A DNA stretch of 17,232 nucleotides from Candidatus Omnitrophota bacterium. Its GTDB lineage: Bacteria; Omnitrophota; Gorgyraeia; 1-14-0-20-64-10; JACQQZ01. Made by a program: the position numbers and the translations under genes. The stretch lies in assembly GCA_016206755.1 (NCBI GenBank), contig JACQQZ010000064.1, positions 1 through 17,232 on the forward strand, in the 5' to 3' direction. Below are positions 1 through 10,796 of this stretch, piece after piece (within the stretch, counting starts at the first letter, position 1; the number at the start of each line of letters is the position of its first letter). The notes beneath the pieces were generated by a model. It did no database searches. It had not been told where the DNA came from and saw only the letters and a list, made by a program, of their open reading frames with translations.

Positions 1-178
1 CTTGATAAACTGACGCCTCCGCAACCCCGCAAAACATTTCCAAGCGAACGGGGGCAGCGATCGCTAGGCGCTTCACGGCCAACAGTTCTTGGACGCGGCG
101 GCGCAGATCCAAAGGACCTCCCGGCCTGTTGGCTTCAATCCAGATGGAAGTGTCAGGCAAGATAAGGAAATCACCCAC
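1..178 (-). CDS. vapC: VapC-family PIN-domain toxin, N-terminal part (cut by window edge)
   Basis: Only the first 59 codons lie in the window. The product begins (V/M)GDFLILPDTSIWIEA. The DTSIWIE stretch is the usual N-terminal strand of a PIN ribonuclease domain and carries the first metal-binding aspartate (Asp9). VapC toxins are Mg-dependent RNases that cut tRNA, rRNA or mRNA and are held inactive by their VapB partner. The start is a GTG that overlaps the end of the antitoxin gene (GTGGGTGA, 8 nt). I chose it because no in-frame ATG lies nearby and because overlap of this kind fits translational coupling in an antitoxin-toxin operon. The remaining acidic residues of the active site are outside the window, so activity cannot be judged. 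Confidence 0.85.
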   Translation of the reverse strand, partial: MGDFLILPDTSIWIEANRPGGPLDLRRRVQELLAVKRLAIAAPVRLEMFCGVAEASVYQ

Positions 179-374
179 GGCGGCGCATCTGTTTCAAATC
201 GCGCAGCGTCAAATCCAGCGGGATTTTGCCCAAGCGGCCTGAAAACCGCTTCAGACGTTCATGACGAATGAGTTCCCGCAGAGATTTTTCAATAAGTTCC
301 CGTTTGGTTTTCGGGCGCAGAATCGCCCAAGCTTCTTTGAGCAGCTTTTCATCGATGTCAATGGTGGTTCGCAT
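171..374 (-). CDS. vapB: VapB-type ribbon-helix-helix antitoxin
   Basis: A 67-residue protein starting MRTTIDIDEKLLKEAWAI, which is the strand-then-helix pattern of small VapB antitoxins of the ribbon-helix-helix type. The N-terminal part should dimerise and bind the operator; the basic C-terminal half (residues about 40-67) should wrap the VapC toxin. The reading frame extends ten codons further upstream, but the ATG at 374 is preceded by a strong ribosome site (AGGAGG, seven bases before the start), so the shorter form is preferred. The gene overlaps vapC and precedes it, the normal order for autoregulated vapBC pairs. Repeated TGATGC words at about 387-416 could belong to the operator, but this is weak. 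Confidence 0.85.
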   Translation of the reverse strand: MRTTIDIDEKLLKEAWAILRPKTKRELIEKSLRELIRHERLKRFSGRLGKIPLDLTLRDLKQMRRRG

Positions 375-452
375 TTCAGACCCTCCTGATGCATAAGATA
401 CCACAAAAAATGATGCGATGCAGCAGCATATTACAGACTCAGAAAAGATGCG

Positions 453-1913
453 CTATAGATTGTATTCGGACCAGCGGCGCGTGACGAGGGCTTTCATTTC
501 TGGGGTCATTTCAATGATGTCCGGCCAGCCGCGGGAATGGCCTTCTTCCTTGAGTTTCACGGTCGCATCAATCCCCATTTTGGAGCCGTAGTTCCATTCA
601 GGGGAAGCGTGATTGAGCGTATCCACGGGACCTTCGACAAAGAAGCAGTCGCGTTTCGGATCAATGTTCATAAAGCTGAGCCAGGCCACCTCGCCGGCAT
701 CCTGCACATTCACATGTTCGTCTACGACGATGATCACTTTGGTAAACATCATCTGCCCCAGCCCCCAAAGGGCATGCGCCACCTTGCGCGCTTGGCCTGG
801 ATATGATTTTTTAATCGAGACAACGGCCGCGTTGTTAAAAAGCCCCTCCGCCGGCAAGTTCATATCAACGATTTCCGGGACCATTTTCTGAATCAGCGGC
901 AGGAAGATGCGTTCCGTGGCCTTGCCGAGCCAAAGGTCTTCCATCGGAGGGCGTCCGACAATCGTCGTGACATAAATGGGATTTTTGCGGTGGGTGATGG
1001 CCGTCACGTGCATCACAGGGTACGGCTCCGGCAAAGAGTAATAGCCGGTGTGGTCGCCGAAGGGACCTTCCATGCGGCGCTCGCCCACTTCAACATAACC
1101 TTCAATCACGATTTCCGCTTGGGCCGGCACTTCTAAATCAACCGTGACACCCTTGACCATTTCTACTGGCTCTTTGCGCAAAAATCCTGCAAATAAATAT
1201 TCGTCAATTTCCGGCGGCAATGGCGCGCTGGCCGCATAAATGGAAGCCGGGTCGCCGCCGATGGCAACGGCCACCGGCATTTTTTCACCCTTCGCATAGC
1301 CGCGCCAATGCTCCGCGCCGTCTTTGTGGAGCTGCCAATGCATGCCGATCGTCCGATCATCAAAAATCTGCAAGCGGTAGAGCCCGACGTTGCGGCGGCC
1401 GGTTTGCCTGTTGCGCGTGATGGTGCTGCCCAACGTGATGTAGCGGCCGGCGTCGTCCGGCCAGCACTGTAAAATCGGCAAGATGCTCAGGATGGGGTTG
1501 TCGCGAATCACCACTTCCTGGCAGGGCGCGCGCGAAACGACTTTCGGAGGAAACTGGGCAAGCTCCGCCAGTTTCGGCAAGAGCTTCAATTTTTCCATGA
1601 GCCCCTTGGGATTGGGAATTTCCATCAGCTCTTCGATGCGCTTAGGGATGTCATTGAGGTCTTGGACTTGGAGGGCCAATTCCATGCGCGCCTTGGTGCC
1701 AAAGAGATTGATCGCCAGAGGGATCGAAGAGTCTTTGACTTTTTCAAAGAGCAGCGCCGGGCCCCCCGCCCCTGCCGGATGGCCGGATGATTTGGAAAGC
1801 CGGTCGGTGATCTCCGTAATCTCGAGCTTCCAATCGACCGGCGCGCTGACCCGATGCAGCCATTTTTTCGAGTCAAGCGCCGCGATAAATTCTCTTAAGT
1901 CACGATACGCCAT
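453..1913 (-). CDS. ubiD: UbiD-family prenylated-FMN decarboxylase (quinone biosynthesis)
   Basis: A 486-residue protein, close to the usual length of UbiD (about 490-500). UbiD enzymes use prenylated FMN to decarboxylate aromatic acids such as the polyprenyl-hydroxybenzoate intermediate of quinone synthesis. Visible family signatures are TITRNRQTGRRNVGLYR at 164-180, which supplies the arginine and asparagine of the cofactor and metal site, and EGPFGDHTGYY at 282-292, which supplies the two acidic residues (Glu282, Asp287) of the E-R-E/D catalytic set. The ATG at 1913 follows AGGAAG at a sensible distance. The gene lies downstream of the UbiE/MenG methyltransferase, which supports a role in ubiquinone or menaquinone synthesis. 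Which quinone cannot be told here, and related UbiD enzymes act on other aromatic acids. The flavin prenyltransferase UbiX is not in the window. Confidence 0.9.
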   Translation of the reverse strand: MAYRDLREFIAALDSKKWLHRVSAPVDWKLEITEITDRLSKSSGHPAGAGGPALLFEKVKDSSIPLAINLFGTKARMELALQVQDLNDIPKRIEELMEIPNPKGLMEKLKLLPKLAELAQFPPKVVSRAPCQEVVIRDNPILSILPILQCWPDDAGRYITLGSTITRNRQTGRRNVGLYRLQIFDDRTIGMHWQLHKDGAEHWRGYAKGEKMPVAVAIGGDPASIYAASAPLPPEIDEYLFAGFLRKEPVEMVKGVTVDLEVPAQAEIVIEGYVEVGERRMEGPFGDHTGYYSLPEPYPVMHVTAITHRKNPIYVTTIVGRPPMEDLWLGKATERIFLPLIQKMVPEIVDMNLPAEGLFNNAAVVSIKKSYPGQARKVAHALWGLGQMMFTKVIIVVDEHVNVQDAGEVAWLSFMNIDPKRDCFFVEGPVDTLNHASPEWNYGSKMGIDATVKLKEEGHSRGWPDIIEMTPEMKALVTRRWSEYNL

Positions 1914-1939
1914 CTACCACTTCCTCATTTTTTCGCACG

Positions 1940-2097
1940 CGCCGACGCAAGGATATTCGAGTCGGCAACTGAGGAGGCCGAGCGGGCATGGTTTCCGAGC
2001 GCGGAGCGCGAGGAAGAGCGCAGGCCGACTCCGTAGCGCAGGCGAGACCTCGCTGGGGCGAGCCAAGCGGTGCCGGGCGAATGTCTTTGCGTCGGCG
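1940..2097. repeat. 158-bp inverted-repeat element between ubiE and ubiD
   Basis: The non-coding gap between the ubiE stop (2099) and the ubiD ribosome site is almost filled by an inverted repeat. The left arm CGCCGACGCAAGGATATTCG (1940-1959) pairs with the right arm CGAATGTCTTTGCGTCGGCG (2078-2097) at 18 of 20 positions. Shorter inverted words lie inside, for example GAGTCGGC at 1959-1966 with GCCGACTC at 2024-2031, and there are several GAGCGC/GCGAGG repeats. The element begins directly after the ubiE stop. It may be a MITE-like insertion or a large structured RNA that attenuates or processes the ubiE-ubiD message. I see no flanking direct repeat. The open frames crossing it have no recognisable protein. 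Confidence 0.65.
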
Positions 2098-2098
2098 T

Positions 2099-2875
2099 TC
2101 ACGGTTTAATCCCACGATAAATCATGACGGCGCCGCCGAGCAAAGGGGTTTGAGTTACCTGAGAGAATCCACTTTGCTCGAGTGCTGCAATAAATTCTTT
2201 CGGCGGGACAAAAGAAGCGATTGATTTCCGCAAATAGGAAAACGGCCAGCGAAGCCCCGTCGCCAGCCAGCCGATGGTCAAGGCGCCCGTCATCATCCAA
2301 AAATTGTGCCCAAAACGCATGAGCGGCGATTGCGGGCGGAAAAATTCCAAAATCACGATTTTGCCGCCGTTTTTAAGGACGCGATGGCTTTCCTGAAAGG
2401 TTTTGGCAAGATCGGTCACATTGCGCATCACAAAAGCGCTTAGGACGGCGTCGAGCGCGGCATCTTGAAACGGCAGCTCTTCTGCGCATGCTTCAACCGT
2501 TCGCACATGGTAGCCCCACGGCGCGCGGGCGGCTTTTTGCTGGGCGATTTGCAGCATCTTGGGCGAGACATCAAGCGCTGCGACAAAACCGGTCGGCGCC
2601 ACTTGTTGCGCCGCCAATAGAGAGAGGTCGCCGGTGCCGGCGCCCAGGTCCAGAACGTTCATTCCCTTTTTAAGGCCGGCCGCCGCAACGGCGCGGCGCC
2701 GCCAGCGCTGGTCAAGCCCAAAGCTGGCCAGGCGATTGAACAGATCGTAGCGCGGGCTGATCTGGTCGAACAGCGTCCGGACGAACGATGCTTTATCTTT
2801 TCCGGCGGCGCTTGGGCTTGAAGGTGACGACGGCTTTGGAATCGTCAAAGGTAATGGCGAACTCGTTGAATACAT
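2099..2875 (-). CDS. ubiE: UbiE/MenG quinone C-methyltransferase
   Basis: A 258-residue class I SAM-dependent methyltransferase. Motif I is VLDLGAGTG (74-82), the acidic residue after strand 2 is Asp102, and the family hallmark AFVMRNVTD lies at 147-155 followed by ILEF at 175-178. These match the UbiE/MenG (MenH) family, which methylates demethylmenaquinone or the benzoquinol precursor of ubiquinone. Recognisable homology starts at about residue 25 (GKDKASFVRTLFDQISPRYD); the first 24 residues are a Ser/Pro-rich tail that lies over the end of the upstream protease gene. The ATG at 2875 has AGGA seven bases upstream, so this start is kept. The only other in-frame candidate downstream before the conserved region is a TTG at 2848. 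ubiD follows after 185 bp. Confidence 0.92.
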   Translation of the reverse strand: MYSTSSPLPLTIPKPSSPSSPSAAGKDKASFVRTLFDQISPRYDLFNRLASFGLDQRWRRRAVAAAGLKKGMNVLDLGAGTGDLSLLAAQQVAPTGFVAALDVSPKMLQIAQQKAARAPWGYHVRTVEACAEELPFQDAALDAVLSAFVMRNVTDLAKTFQESHRVLKNGGKIVILEFFRPQSPLMRFGHNFWMMTGALTIGWLATGLRWPFSYLRKSIASFVPPKEFIAALEQSGFSQVTQTPLLGGAVMIYRGIKP

Positions 2876-3209
2876 TTCTTCGTCCTAACAAATTAAAATC
2901 GATGTCAAATCCATGCGGAACCCCGAATGTGACAACCCCCTGCCACGATCCGATCCGCGCCGCCAGCCGGTACAGCTTGATGCTTTTGCTGTGGCCGCCG
3001 CTGGTGGCAATCAGAACTTTGCGCGGCTGCAGCTCATCCACCTTGAGATGCTTTGCAACCTCGGGGCGCAGCACGCTGTAGTACGCCCCGGAATCAACAT
3101 AGCACCACACTTTGTGCCAGTGGCGCTTGCCCCGGACTTCAATGGGGACAATCGGGGCACTGCCTTTTTTAAACCGCACATAGTCAAACCGGGTTGCCGA
3201 TGATTTCAT
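2793..3209 (-). CDS. Small retropepsin-like aspartic protease domain protein
   Basis: A 138-residue single-domain protein. CYVDSGAYYSVL holds the DSGA active-site signature of retroviral-type (A2/AA family) aspartic proteases, with catalytic Asp39, and LLGRRNVFNEF near the end matches the LLG-x-(D/N)-(F/V) element of the same fold. Such small domains act as homodimers. There is no signal peptide and no transmembrane segment, so a cytoplasmic location is likely. The C-terminus is very basic (KPKRRRKR). The frame also allows a TTG start at 3230; neither start has a ribosome site, and I prefer the ATG. The gene begins 52 nt after the bioD-bioA stop and overlaps ubiE by 83 nt. Its substrate is unknown, and nothing links it to biotin or quinone chemistry except position. 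Confidence 0.75.
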   Translation of the reverse strand: MKSSATRFDYVRFKKGSAPIVPIEVRGKRHWHKVWCYVDSGAYYSVLRPEVAKHLKVDELQPRKVLIATSGGHSKSIKLYRLAARIGSWQGVVTFGVPHGFDIDFNLLGRRNVFNEFAITFDDSKAVVTFKPKRRRKR

Positions 3210-3261
3210 TCGGTGGAGGGTCAAAGGCAAGATAGCACGCGGAAGATCGCAGCGTCAATTG

Positions 3262-6523
<3,262 letters not shown>

Positions 6524-6527
<4 letters not shown>

Positions 6528-7240
6528 TGAATTCTGCTGTCCGCGTAGAAGATTTGGCCGGTGATGCCGCGGCATTCATCCGACAACAACCAAAGCGTCA
6601 AATTGGCCAATACCTCCGCATCGCCCAGCATCCCCATGGCACTCGCACTTCGGGCGCGCTCCCATGCTTCGGGGGGCGCTGTCTCAGTCATGCGCGAGGG
6701 CGTAAATCCAGGGCAAATCGCATTGACTTCAATGCCCCACTCCCCGAGCTCCTTGGCCACAGAGCGCGTCAGGCCCAAAATGGCTCCCTTGGCTGCCGCA
6801 TAATTGGCTTGCCCAAAGCGCCCATGAATACCGGCCTGAGAGATCACCGTGATGATTTTTCCAAGGCGATGGTACTGCATCGGTGGCAGGACGGCTTGAA
6901 TGGAATGAAACGTTCCGGTCAGGTGAGTTTGCAACACGTCGTCCCATTCGGCGTCCGTCATTTTCACGCAGGTGCGGTCTTGCACATTCCCAGCCGCAGT
7001 CACCAAACCATCAATCTGGCCGTTGTGCGCCAGGGATTTGGCGACCCACTGGACAATGGATGGTTTTAAGCGGACATCGACCGCTTCTAAAAGATCAGCG
7101 GGGCATTCTTGGGGAGTTGGGCGATGGGTGTGATAGGTTCCGGCGACCCAGGCCCCCTGAAGCTTTGCGGCGCGAACGATGGCCGAGCCGATCGCGCCAC
7201 TGGCCCCGGTCACAAGAAGAGTTTTGCCTCGGAGCCCCAT
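6524..7240 (-). CDS. FabG-like short-chain dehydrogenase in the biotin operon, atypical active site
   Basis: A 238-residue SDR with the NAD(P)-binding motif TGASGAIG (11-18) and catalytic Ser134, Tyr147 and Lys151 (GQANYAAAKG), most like 3-oxoacyl-ACP reductase FabG. Three family positions deviate. The NNAG motif reads TAAG (81-84), the catalytic Asn of the N-S-Y-K tetrad is His106 (QTHLTG), and the C-terminus ends FYADSRIQ instead of the usual V-(N/D)-GG. It lies between bioB and bioF with 18 nt to bioB and an ATGA overlap with bioF, so it is almost certainly co-expressed with them. A role in making or reducing the pimeloyl precursor is an inference from position. It could also be an unrelated reductase carried in the operon. 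No strong ribosome site is visible, which fits coupling to bioB. Confidence 0.85.
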
Positions 7241-7258
7241 GCAATTTGTCCGGGCGGC

Positions 7259-8278
7259 TTACGGAGAAACCGGCAGCGGCTGTCGATGATACTCGCCGCG
7301 GTCCGGTTCGAAACCCAGGTCTTGAACCAACTGCATGTCTTCCGCCGGCTGCCGGCCGATGGTCGTCAAGTAGCTGCCGATGATCAGCCCATTGGCGCCG
7401 CAGATGAGTGCTAGCGATTGCAGGTCGCGGACATTGAGCTCGCGTCCGCCTGCCAATTCAATGACGGCCCACGGAAGAATCAGACGGAAAATTGCAATCG
7501 TCTTGATGACTTCCAGCGGCTCCGGCGGGGTGTTGTGTTCGAGCGGCGTCCCAGGCCGGGGATTGATGACATTGACCGGAACGCATTCGACTTCTAATTC
7601 TGCCAATGCAAAGGCCAAGTCCAGACGACCTTCCGGCGTCTCACCCAATCCCAAGATTCCACCCGCACAACGCTCCATCCCATGCTTCTTGAGCTGCTTG
7701 AGCGTGTTGACGCGGTCCTGATAAGTGTGGGTCGTGCAGATGTTGGAGAAATTGTCCTCGCACGTTTCGAGATTGTGATTGTAGCGCGTCATTCCGGCGG
7801 CTTTGAGAACTTCCAACTGTTCGTCCGTCACAAATCCGAGCGAGCATTCGACTGCCAGACCGGTCTGCTCACGAACGAGCTGCACGGCTTTGACAATCGC
7901 CGGCAAGTCTTTATCGCTCAAACCGCGCGTCGCAGTGACGATGCAAAAGCGCCTGGCGCCGAATTCTGCCGCCTGCTTGGCGCGGGCCAAGATCGCTTCG
8001 GGCGCCATCAGAGGATATTTAGAGATGTCGGTGCTGTAGTGGCCGGACTGCGAGCAGTACTTGCAATTCTCGGCGCACTCGCCGGCTTTGGCGTTGACCA
8101 AAGCGCATAGCTGGCAGGACCTGCCGGTGTATTTGGAGCGAACGCGATTGGCCCAGCTCCCCAGCTCGAGAATGTCGGCCGGATCAGTCAATTTCATGAG
8201 CTCACTGGCCTCTTCGCGGGTGATCGGCCCGCCTTTCAATACCTTCTCACCGGCAGAACGGATTAAAACAGATGGCAT
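7259..8278 (-). CDS. bioB: Biotin synthase (radical SAM)
   Basis: A 339-residue radical SAM enzyme that inserts sulfur into dethiobiotin, the last step of biotin synthesis. The [4Fe-4S] site is CAENCKYC (Cys68, Cys72, Cys75). The second, [2Fe-2S] cluster ligands are all present: Cys112, Cys145, Cys204 and Arg279. YNHNLET lies at 166-172. The open frame runs 18 codons further upstream, into the operator, but the ATG at 8278 follows a clear GGAGG four bases away, and homology starts just after it, so the shorter start is chosen. It is the first gene of the operon bioB-SDR-bioF-bioDA, and the BirA-type palindrome lies 47 bp upstream of its start. Confidence 0.97.
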   Translation of the reverse strand: MPSVLIRSAGEKVLKGGPITREEASELMKLTDPADILELGSWANRVRSKYTGRSCQLCALVNAKAGECAENCKYCSQSGHYSTDISKYPLMAPEAILARAKQAAEFGARRFCIVTATRGLSDKDLPAIVKAVQLVREQTGLAVECSLGFVTDEQLEVLKAAGMTRYNHNLETCEDNFSNICTTHTYQDRVNTLKQLKKHGMERCAGGILGLGETPEGRLDLAFALAELEVECVPVNVINPRPGTPLEHNTPPEPLEVIKTIAIFRLILPWAVIELAGGRELNVRDLQSLALICGANGLIIGSYLTTIGRQPAEDMQLVQDLGFEPDRGEYHRQPLPVSP

Positions 8279-8282
8279 GAAT

Positions 8283-8287
8283 CCTCC
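8283..8287 (-). promoter_or_regulatory. Ribosome binding site of bioB
   Basis: GGAGG on the minus strand, four bases before the ATG at 8278. It decides the bioB start against the longer open frame. Confidence 0.85.
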
Positions 8288-8324
8288 AAGTGGGTTTGCG
8301 AATAAGATCGCTGAGATAGAATAG

Positions 8325-8358
8325 ATTGTCAACCTGAAATTCGCTCCAGGTTGACAAT
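8325..8358. promoter_or_regulatory. BirA-type biotin operator upstream of bioB
   Basis: A perfect inverted repeat, ATTGTCAACCTG (8325-8336) and CAGGTTGACAAT (8347-8358), separated by 10 bp. It matches the known operator of DNA-binding biotin protein ligases, TTGTnAACC-N14-16-GGTTnACAA, with an N14 spacer. On the minus strand the proximal arm contains TTGACA, a consensus -35 hexamer, although the following -10 is poor (ATCTTA or TCTTAT at 18-19 bp). Occupancy by BirA-biotinyl-AMP would therefore cover the bioB promoter when biotin is plentiful. The element starts 4 bp after the stop of the 808-residue gene. The stem could also form in RNA, but no U-run follows, so a terminator is less likely. 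Confidence 0.88.
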
Positions 8359-8362
8359 AAAA

Positions 8363-10789
8363 TTAAGCGGCTCGGAGCAGCGTGTACTCGACGTCTCCCA
8401 ATCTAACGGCAGCAGCTTCGAGGTGGCTGACGTCGAGTATCTTATCTTTGCGTCCGGCAGCGGCAGCCAACAGCATGTAGAGATGGTTTTGAGAAGAAAT
8501 CGGATCGGCCACTCTTAGAATAGGAACTTTGCTTCCAGAGTCAGTGCGCCACGCCACGGGAAGCCAGTCCAGGACGTTGCCGGCAGCAGAGTTGTTCAGG
8601 ACAATACCACATTGAGTTGGGTCATTGGCGTATTGACTATCGTTCATGAGTACTGTAAGAACAGCGCCGCGATTTTCAGGCAAAAAGAGATATTTGATAT
8701 CTTTGGGCATAACGGCGTAATGGGCATACAATCGGGCCGGCAGAGCGGCGCCGGCATCCGCGCGGGCCAGTATATCTATTCCAGAGCCGGTCGCCTGAAC
8801 AATAACCTGTCCTGACTCCAATTGCGTCAATCTATTGTCCGCCATCATCCGCCCCGCAATGGCGCGCGGATCTTCCTCCATGCCGGCGCTATCCATGCCG
8901 GCCAACTTCTGCAGAGCAGCCGCCAACTGCCCGGCTTCGCCGCGTACCGCTCGCCGCGGAGAAGAATCACCTCGCGCTAATACTGGCGCGAGAGTTTCAT
9001 AAAGACATGCTAAAACATCCGATAATTCTGCTGTTTCCGTAAAAATCCACTGATTGACAGCCGGGCGGTGGGGATATTGAAGTGCCCTCCCAAAAATGTC
9101 ATTCTCCTCAGCGGTTAAATAAACGATTTTTTCGGCGTCTTCTCGAAGCCGAACGCGAGCTTGAGCGCCATTTTCAAAAGTTTGGTAATTCAAAAAAGAA
9201 AGCTTGGTCTTCGGCTGCGGCCCAACGTAAACTCTCCATCTGAACAACCGCTCATAGATGCCTCCCGCGCCATCCGTATTTTCTGGAGACATTAACCTGG
9301 CCAAGGCAGCGAATTCGCCAGGGTATTTATCAATCAGCGCAGCGGCAATCACCACGCGCTTGCTTTTCTCCAGCGCATGAACGCCAACGTTCTTGGCCCA
9401 CAAGCTTAAAACGTCCAAAGCCTGTTTGGCCGCCGATTCTTCCATGCCGGCGCTCGCCGGAACGGGTGGCGGAGGCAGGTCAAGAATGCTTTGCCAGGGA
9501 TGATCCAGGGGCCCGAAATCGGTTTCACTCAAGTCCGTATCATCGCGCCGTATTTCAAAACGAAGAGCGCCGTCATGTCCGGACGGCAAGCCAAATACAT
9601 CCAGAGGAAAGGCGGCTCGAACAAACCCTGACCGATCCACCATGGGCTTCGATTCTTTGGAACCGGGATGCTGAGGATCAACCAAGTAAATTTGATAACG
9701 CGAAAATTCGTTACGCTCTTCTTCCGGCAATGGTTCTGATTCATCTTCGCCGTGCAAGCGAAAAACCAAGGACGCCCCGGCAAAGGATCTTCCCAGCAGA
9801 CCATCCAACAACCCTGTCCCGTCCTCTTCCGGAACTTCTTCAATGCGAACGCTGTAAGAGTAATCCTCGGCCGTGCCTTCTATTTCCCCATCGGTCAGTT
9901 GATACATTTTGATCTCGCCGGGGCCTTCCGTAACCTGGATCGGAATTTCGCGCCGGCCTTGGCTGAAAATAATACCCAGGGTTTTTTCGACAGCGGCCGA
10001 CCCATTTTCTTCAACCGAAGCTGCATCTCCTGCAACAGCGGAAGATGCATCCGGCCCGGCGGCGGCCAGCAGAAGACCGGCCAGGCGCGTTATTTCCGGC
10101 ACTTCTTCTGTTCTTAATCCATCGACTGGCCGATCCAGCAAAGAAGCATACAGATGCTTCAGAAGAATAGCCATGCCCTGTACGGGATCAAGTCCGTTTT
10201 TGGTCAGCACCAGTTCTGCGCCCGGCAACCGGGCGTCCTCCAGCAAGCTCTCTTCGTCATCTGCAGTCAAACAGTAAAGCTGAGCTTCAACTATTGGGAT
10301 CGTGACTTTTTGCGCCGTGGAAAAGGTCCTCTCATTTCCCAGAAAAGGAATTGGTCCGGAGGGATCGACTGCGTAAACTCTTGCAAATGCCCTCGTTGGG
10401 ATTTGGGGCAACACGCGATTTAGAACCGCAATCTCTTGAGCAAATTCCCCGACCAAGGAAGGCGCCAATAAAACTTGCGGTGGCATCGCTCGCGGGTCGT
10501 CCGGATCAAAATCATCAAACCGATCCGCATTATCAAACCGATCCACACTATCAAACTTATCCGCCCATCCGCGCAAAATCTCCGCGGCTTCCCGGAGCGC
10601 GGTTTCTTCAAGCCCGGATTTTTCCGGGGTTTGAGCCGGCCGCTTCAGAGAGCTTTCGAGGCCGGCGCGCTGAACACCGGTTTGCAATTGAGCATTCCGC
10701 ATGGCAAATGCGGCAGGAACCGGAACGAGCCCGGTTCCGGCATGAGACAACAGGGCAAGGAAAGCGGTACGGCGGATTTGAAATGTCAC
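8363..10789 (-). CDS. Large exported protein of duplicated modules, function unknown
   Basis: An 808-residue protein I cannot assign to a family. It starts with a Sec-type signal peptide: basic RR at 6-7, then a hydrophobic stretch ending PAAFA at 25-29. Two copies of one module follow. Module A (about 59-245) begins GLEETALREAAEILRGWADK, and module B (about 448-631) begins GMEESAAKQALDVLSLWAKN. Both continue through aligned stretches (LYCLTADDEESLLEDA / IVYLTAEENDIFGRAL; AILLKHLYASLLDRP / ACLYETLAPVLARGD; EITRLAGLLLAAAG / EAGQLAAALQKLAG). A beta-rich segment (about 262-420) separates them, and a different C-terminal part runs from 636. The start is GTG; it has no good ribosome site but a plausible promoter directly upstream. 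Modular exported proteins with AG(L/M)EE linkers are familiar to me from Omnitrophota-like genomes, which is recall and not proof. Confidence 0.75.
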   Translation of the reverse strand: MTFQIRRTAFLALLSHAGTGLVPVPAAFAMRNAQLQTGVQRAGLESSLKRPAQTPEKSGLEETALREAAEILRGWADKFDSVDRFDNADRFDDFDPDDPRAMPPQVLLAPSLVGEFAQEIAVLNRVLPQIPTRAFARVYAVDPSGPIPFLGNERTFSTAQKVTIPIVEAQLYCLTADDEESLLEDARLPGAELVLTKNGLDPVQGMAILLKHLYASLLDRPVDGLRTEEVPEITRLAGLLLAAAGPDASSAVAGDAASVEENGSAAVEKTLGIIFSQGRREIPIQVTEGPGEIKMYQLTDGEIEGTAEDYSYSVRIEEVPEEDGTGLLDGLLGRSFAGASLVFRLHGEDESEPLPEEERNEFSRYQIYLVDPQHPGSKESKPMVDRSGFVRAAFPLDVFGLPSGHDGALRFEIRRDDTDLSETDFGPLDHPWQSILDLPPPPVPASAGMEESAAKQALDVLSLWAKNVGVHALEKSKRVVIAAALIDKYPGEFAALARLMSPENTDGAGGIYERLFRWRVYVGPQPKTKLSFLNYQTFENGAQARVRLREDAEKIVYLTAEENDIFGRALQYPHRPAVNQWIFTETAELSDVLACLYETLAPVLARGDSSPRRAVRGEAGQLAAALQKLAGMDSAGMEEDPRAIAGRMMADNRLTQLESGQVIVQATGSGIDILARADAGAALPARLYAHYAVMPKDIKYLFLPENRGAVLTVLMNDSQYANDPTQCGIVLNNSAAGNVLDWLPVAWRTDSGSKVPILRVADPISSQNHLYMLLAAAAGRKDKILDVSHLEAAAVRLGDVEYTLLRAA
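10514..10567. repeat. 18-bp tandem repeat inside the exported-protein gene
   Basis: Three head-to-tail copies of an 18-bp unit: ATCAAACCGATCCGCATT, ATCAAACCGATCCACACT, then a diverged third copy. A half copy (ATCAAAATC, 10505-10513) precedes them. The unit keeps the frame and encodes an Asp/Phe-rich stretch (DRFDNA-type units, residues about 79-95) between the first helix of module A and its next segment. It is likely a flexible acidic linker that can change length by slippage. Confidence 0.7.
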
Positions 10790-10796
10790 GTTTAGA

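Noticed and set aside
1483..2109. A 208-codon plus-strand frame
   Set aside because: It is antisense to ubiD and runs through the inverted-repeat element; its composition is that of a shadow frame and no family is recognisable.
8325..8358. A rho-independent terminator for the exported-protein gene
   Set aside because: The stem is perfect but not GC-rich, no U-run follows on the minus strand, and it matches the BirA operator closely.
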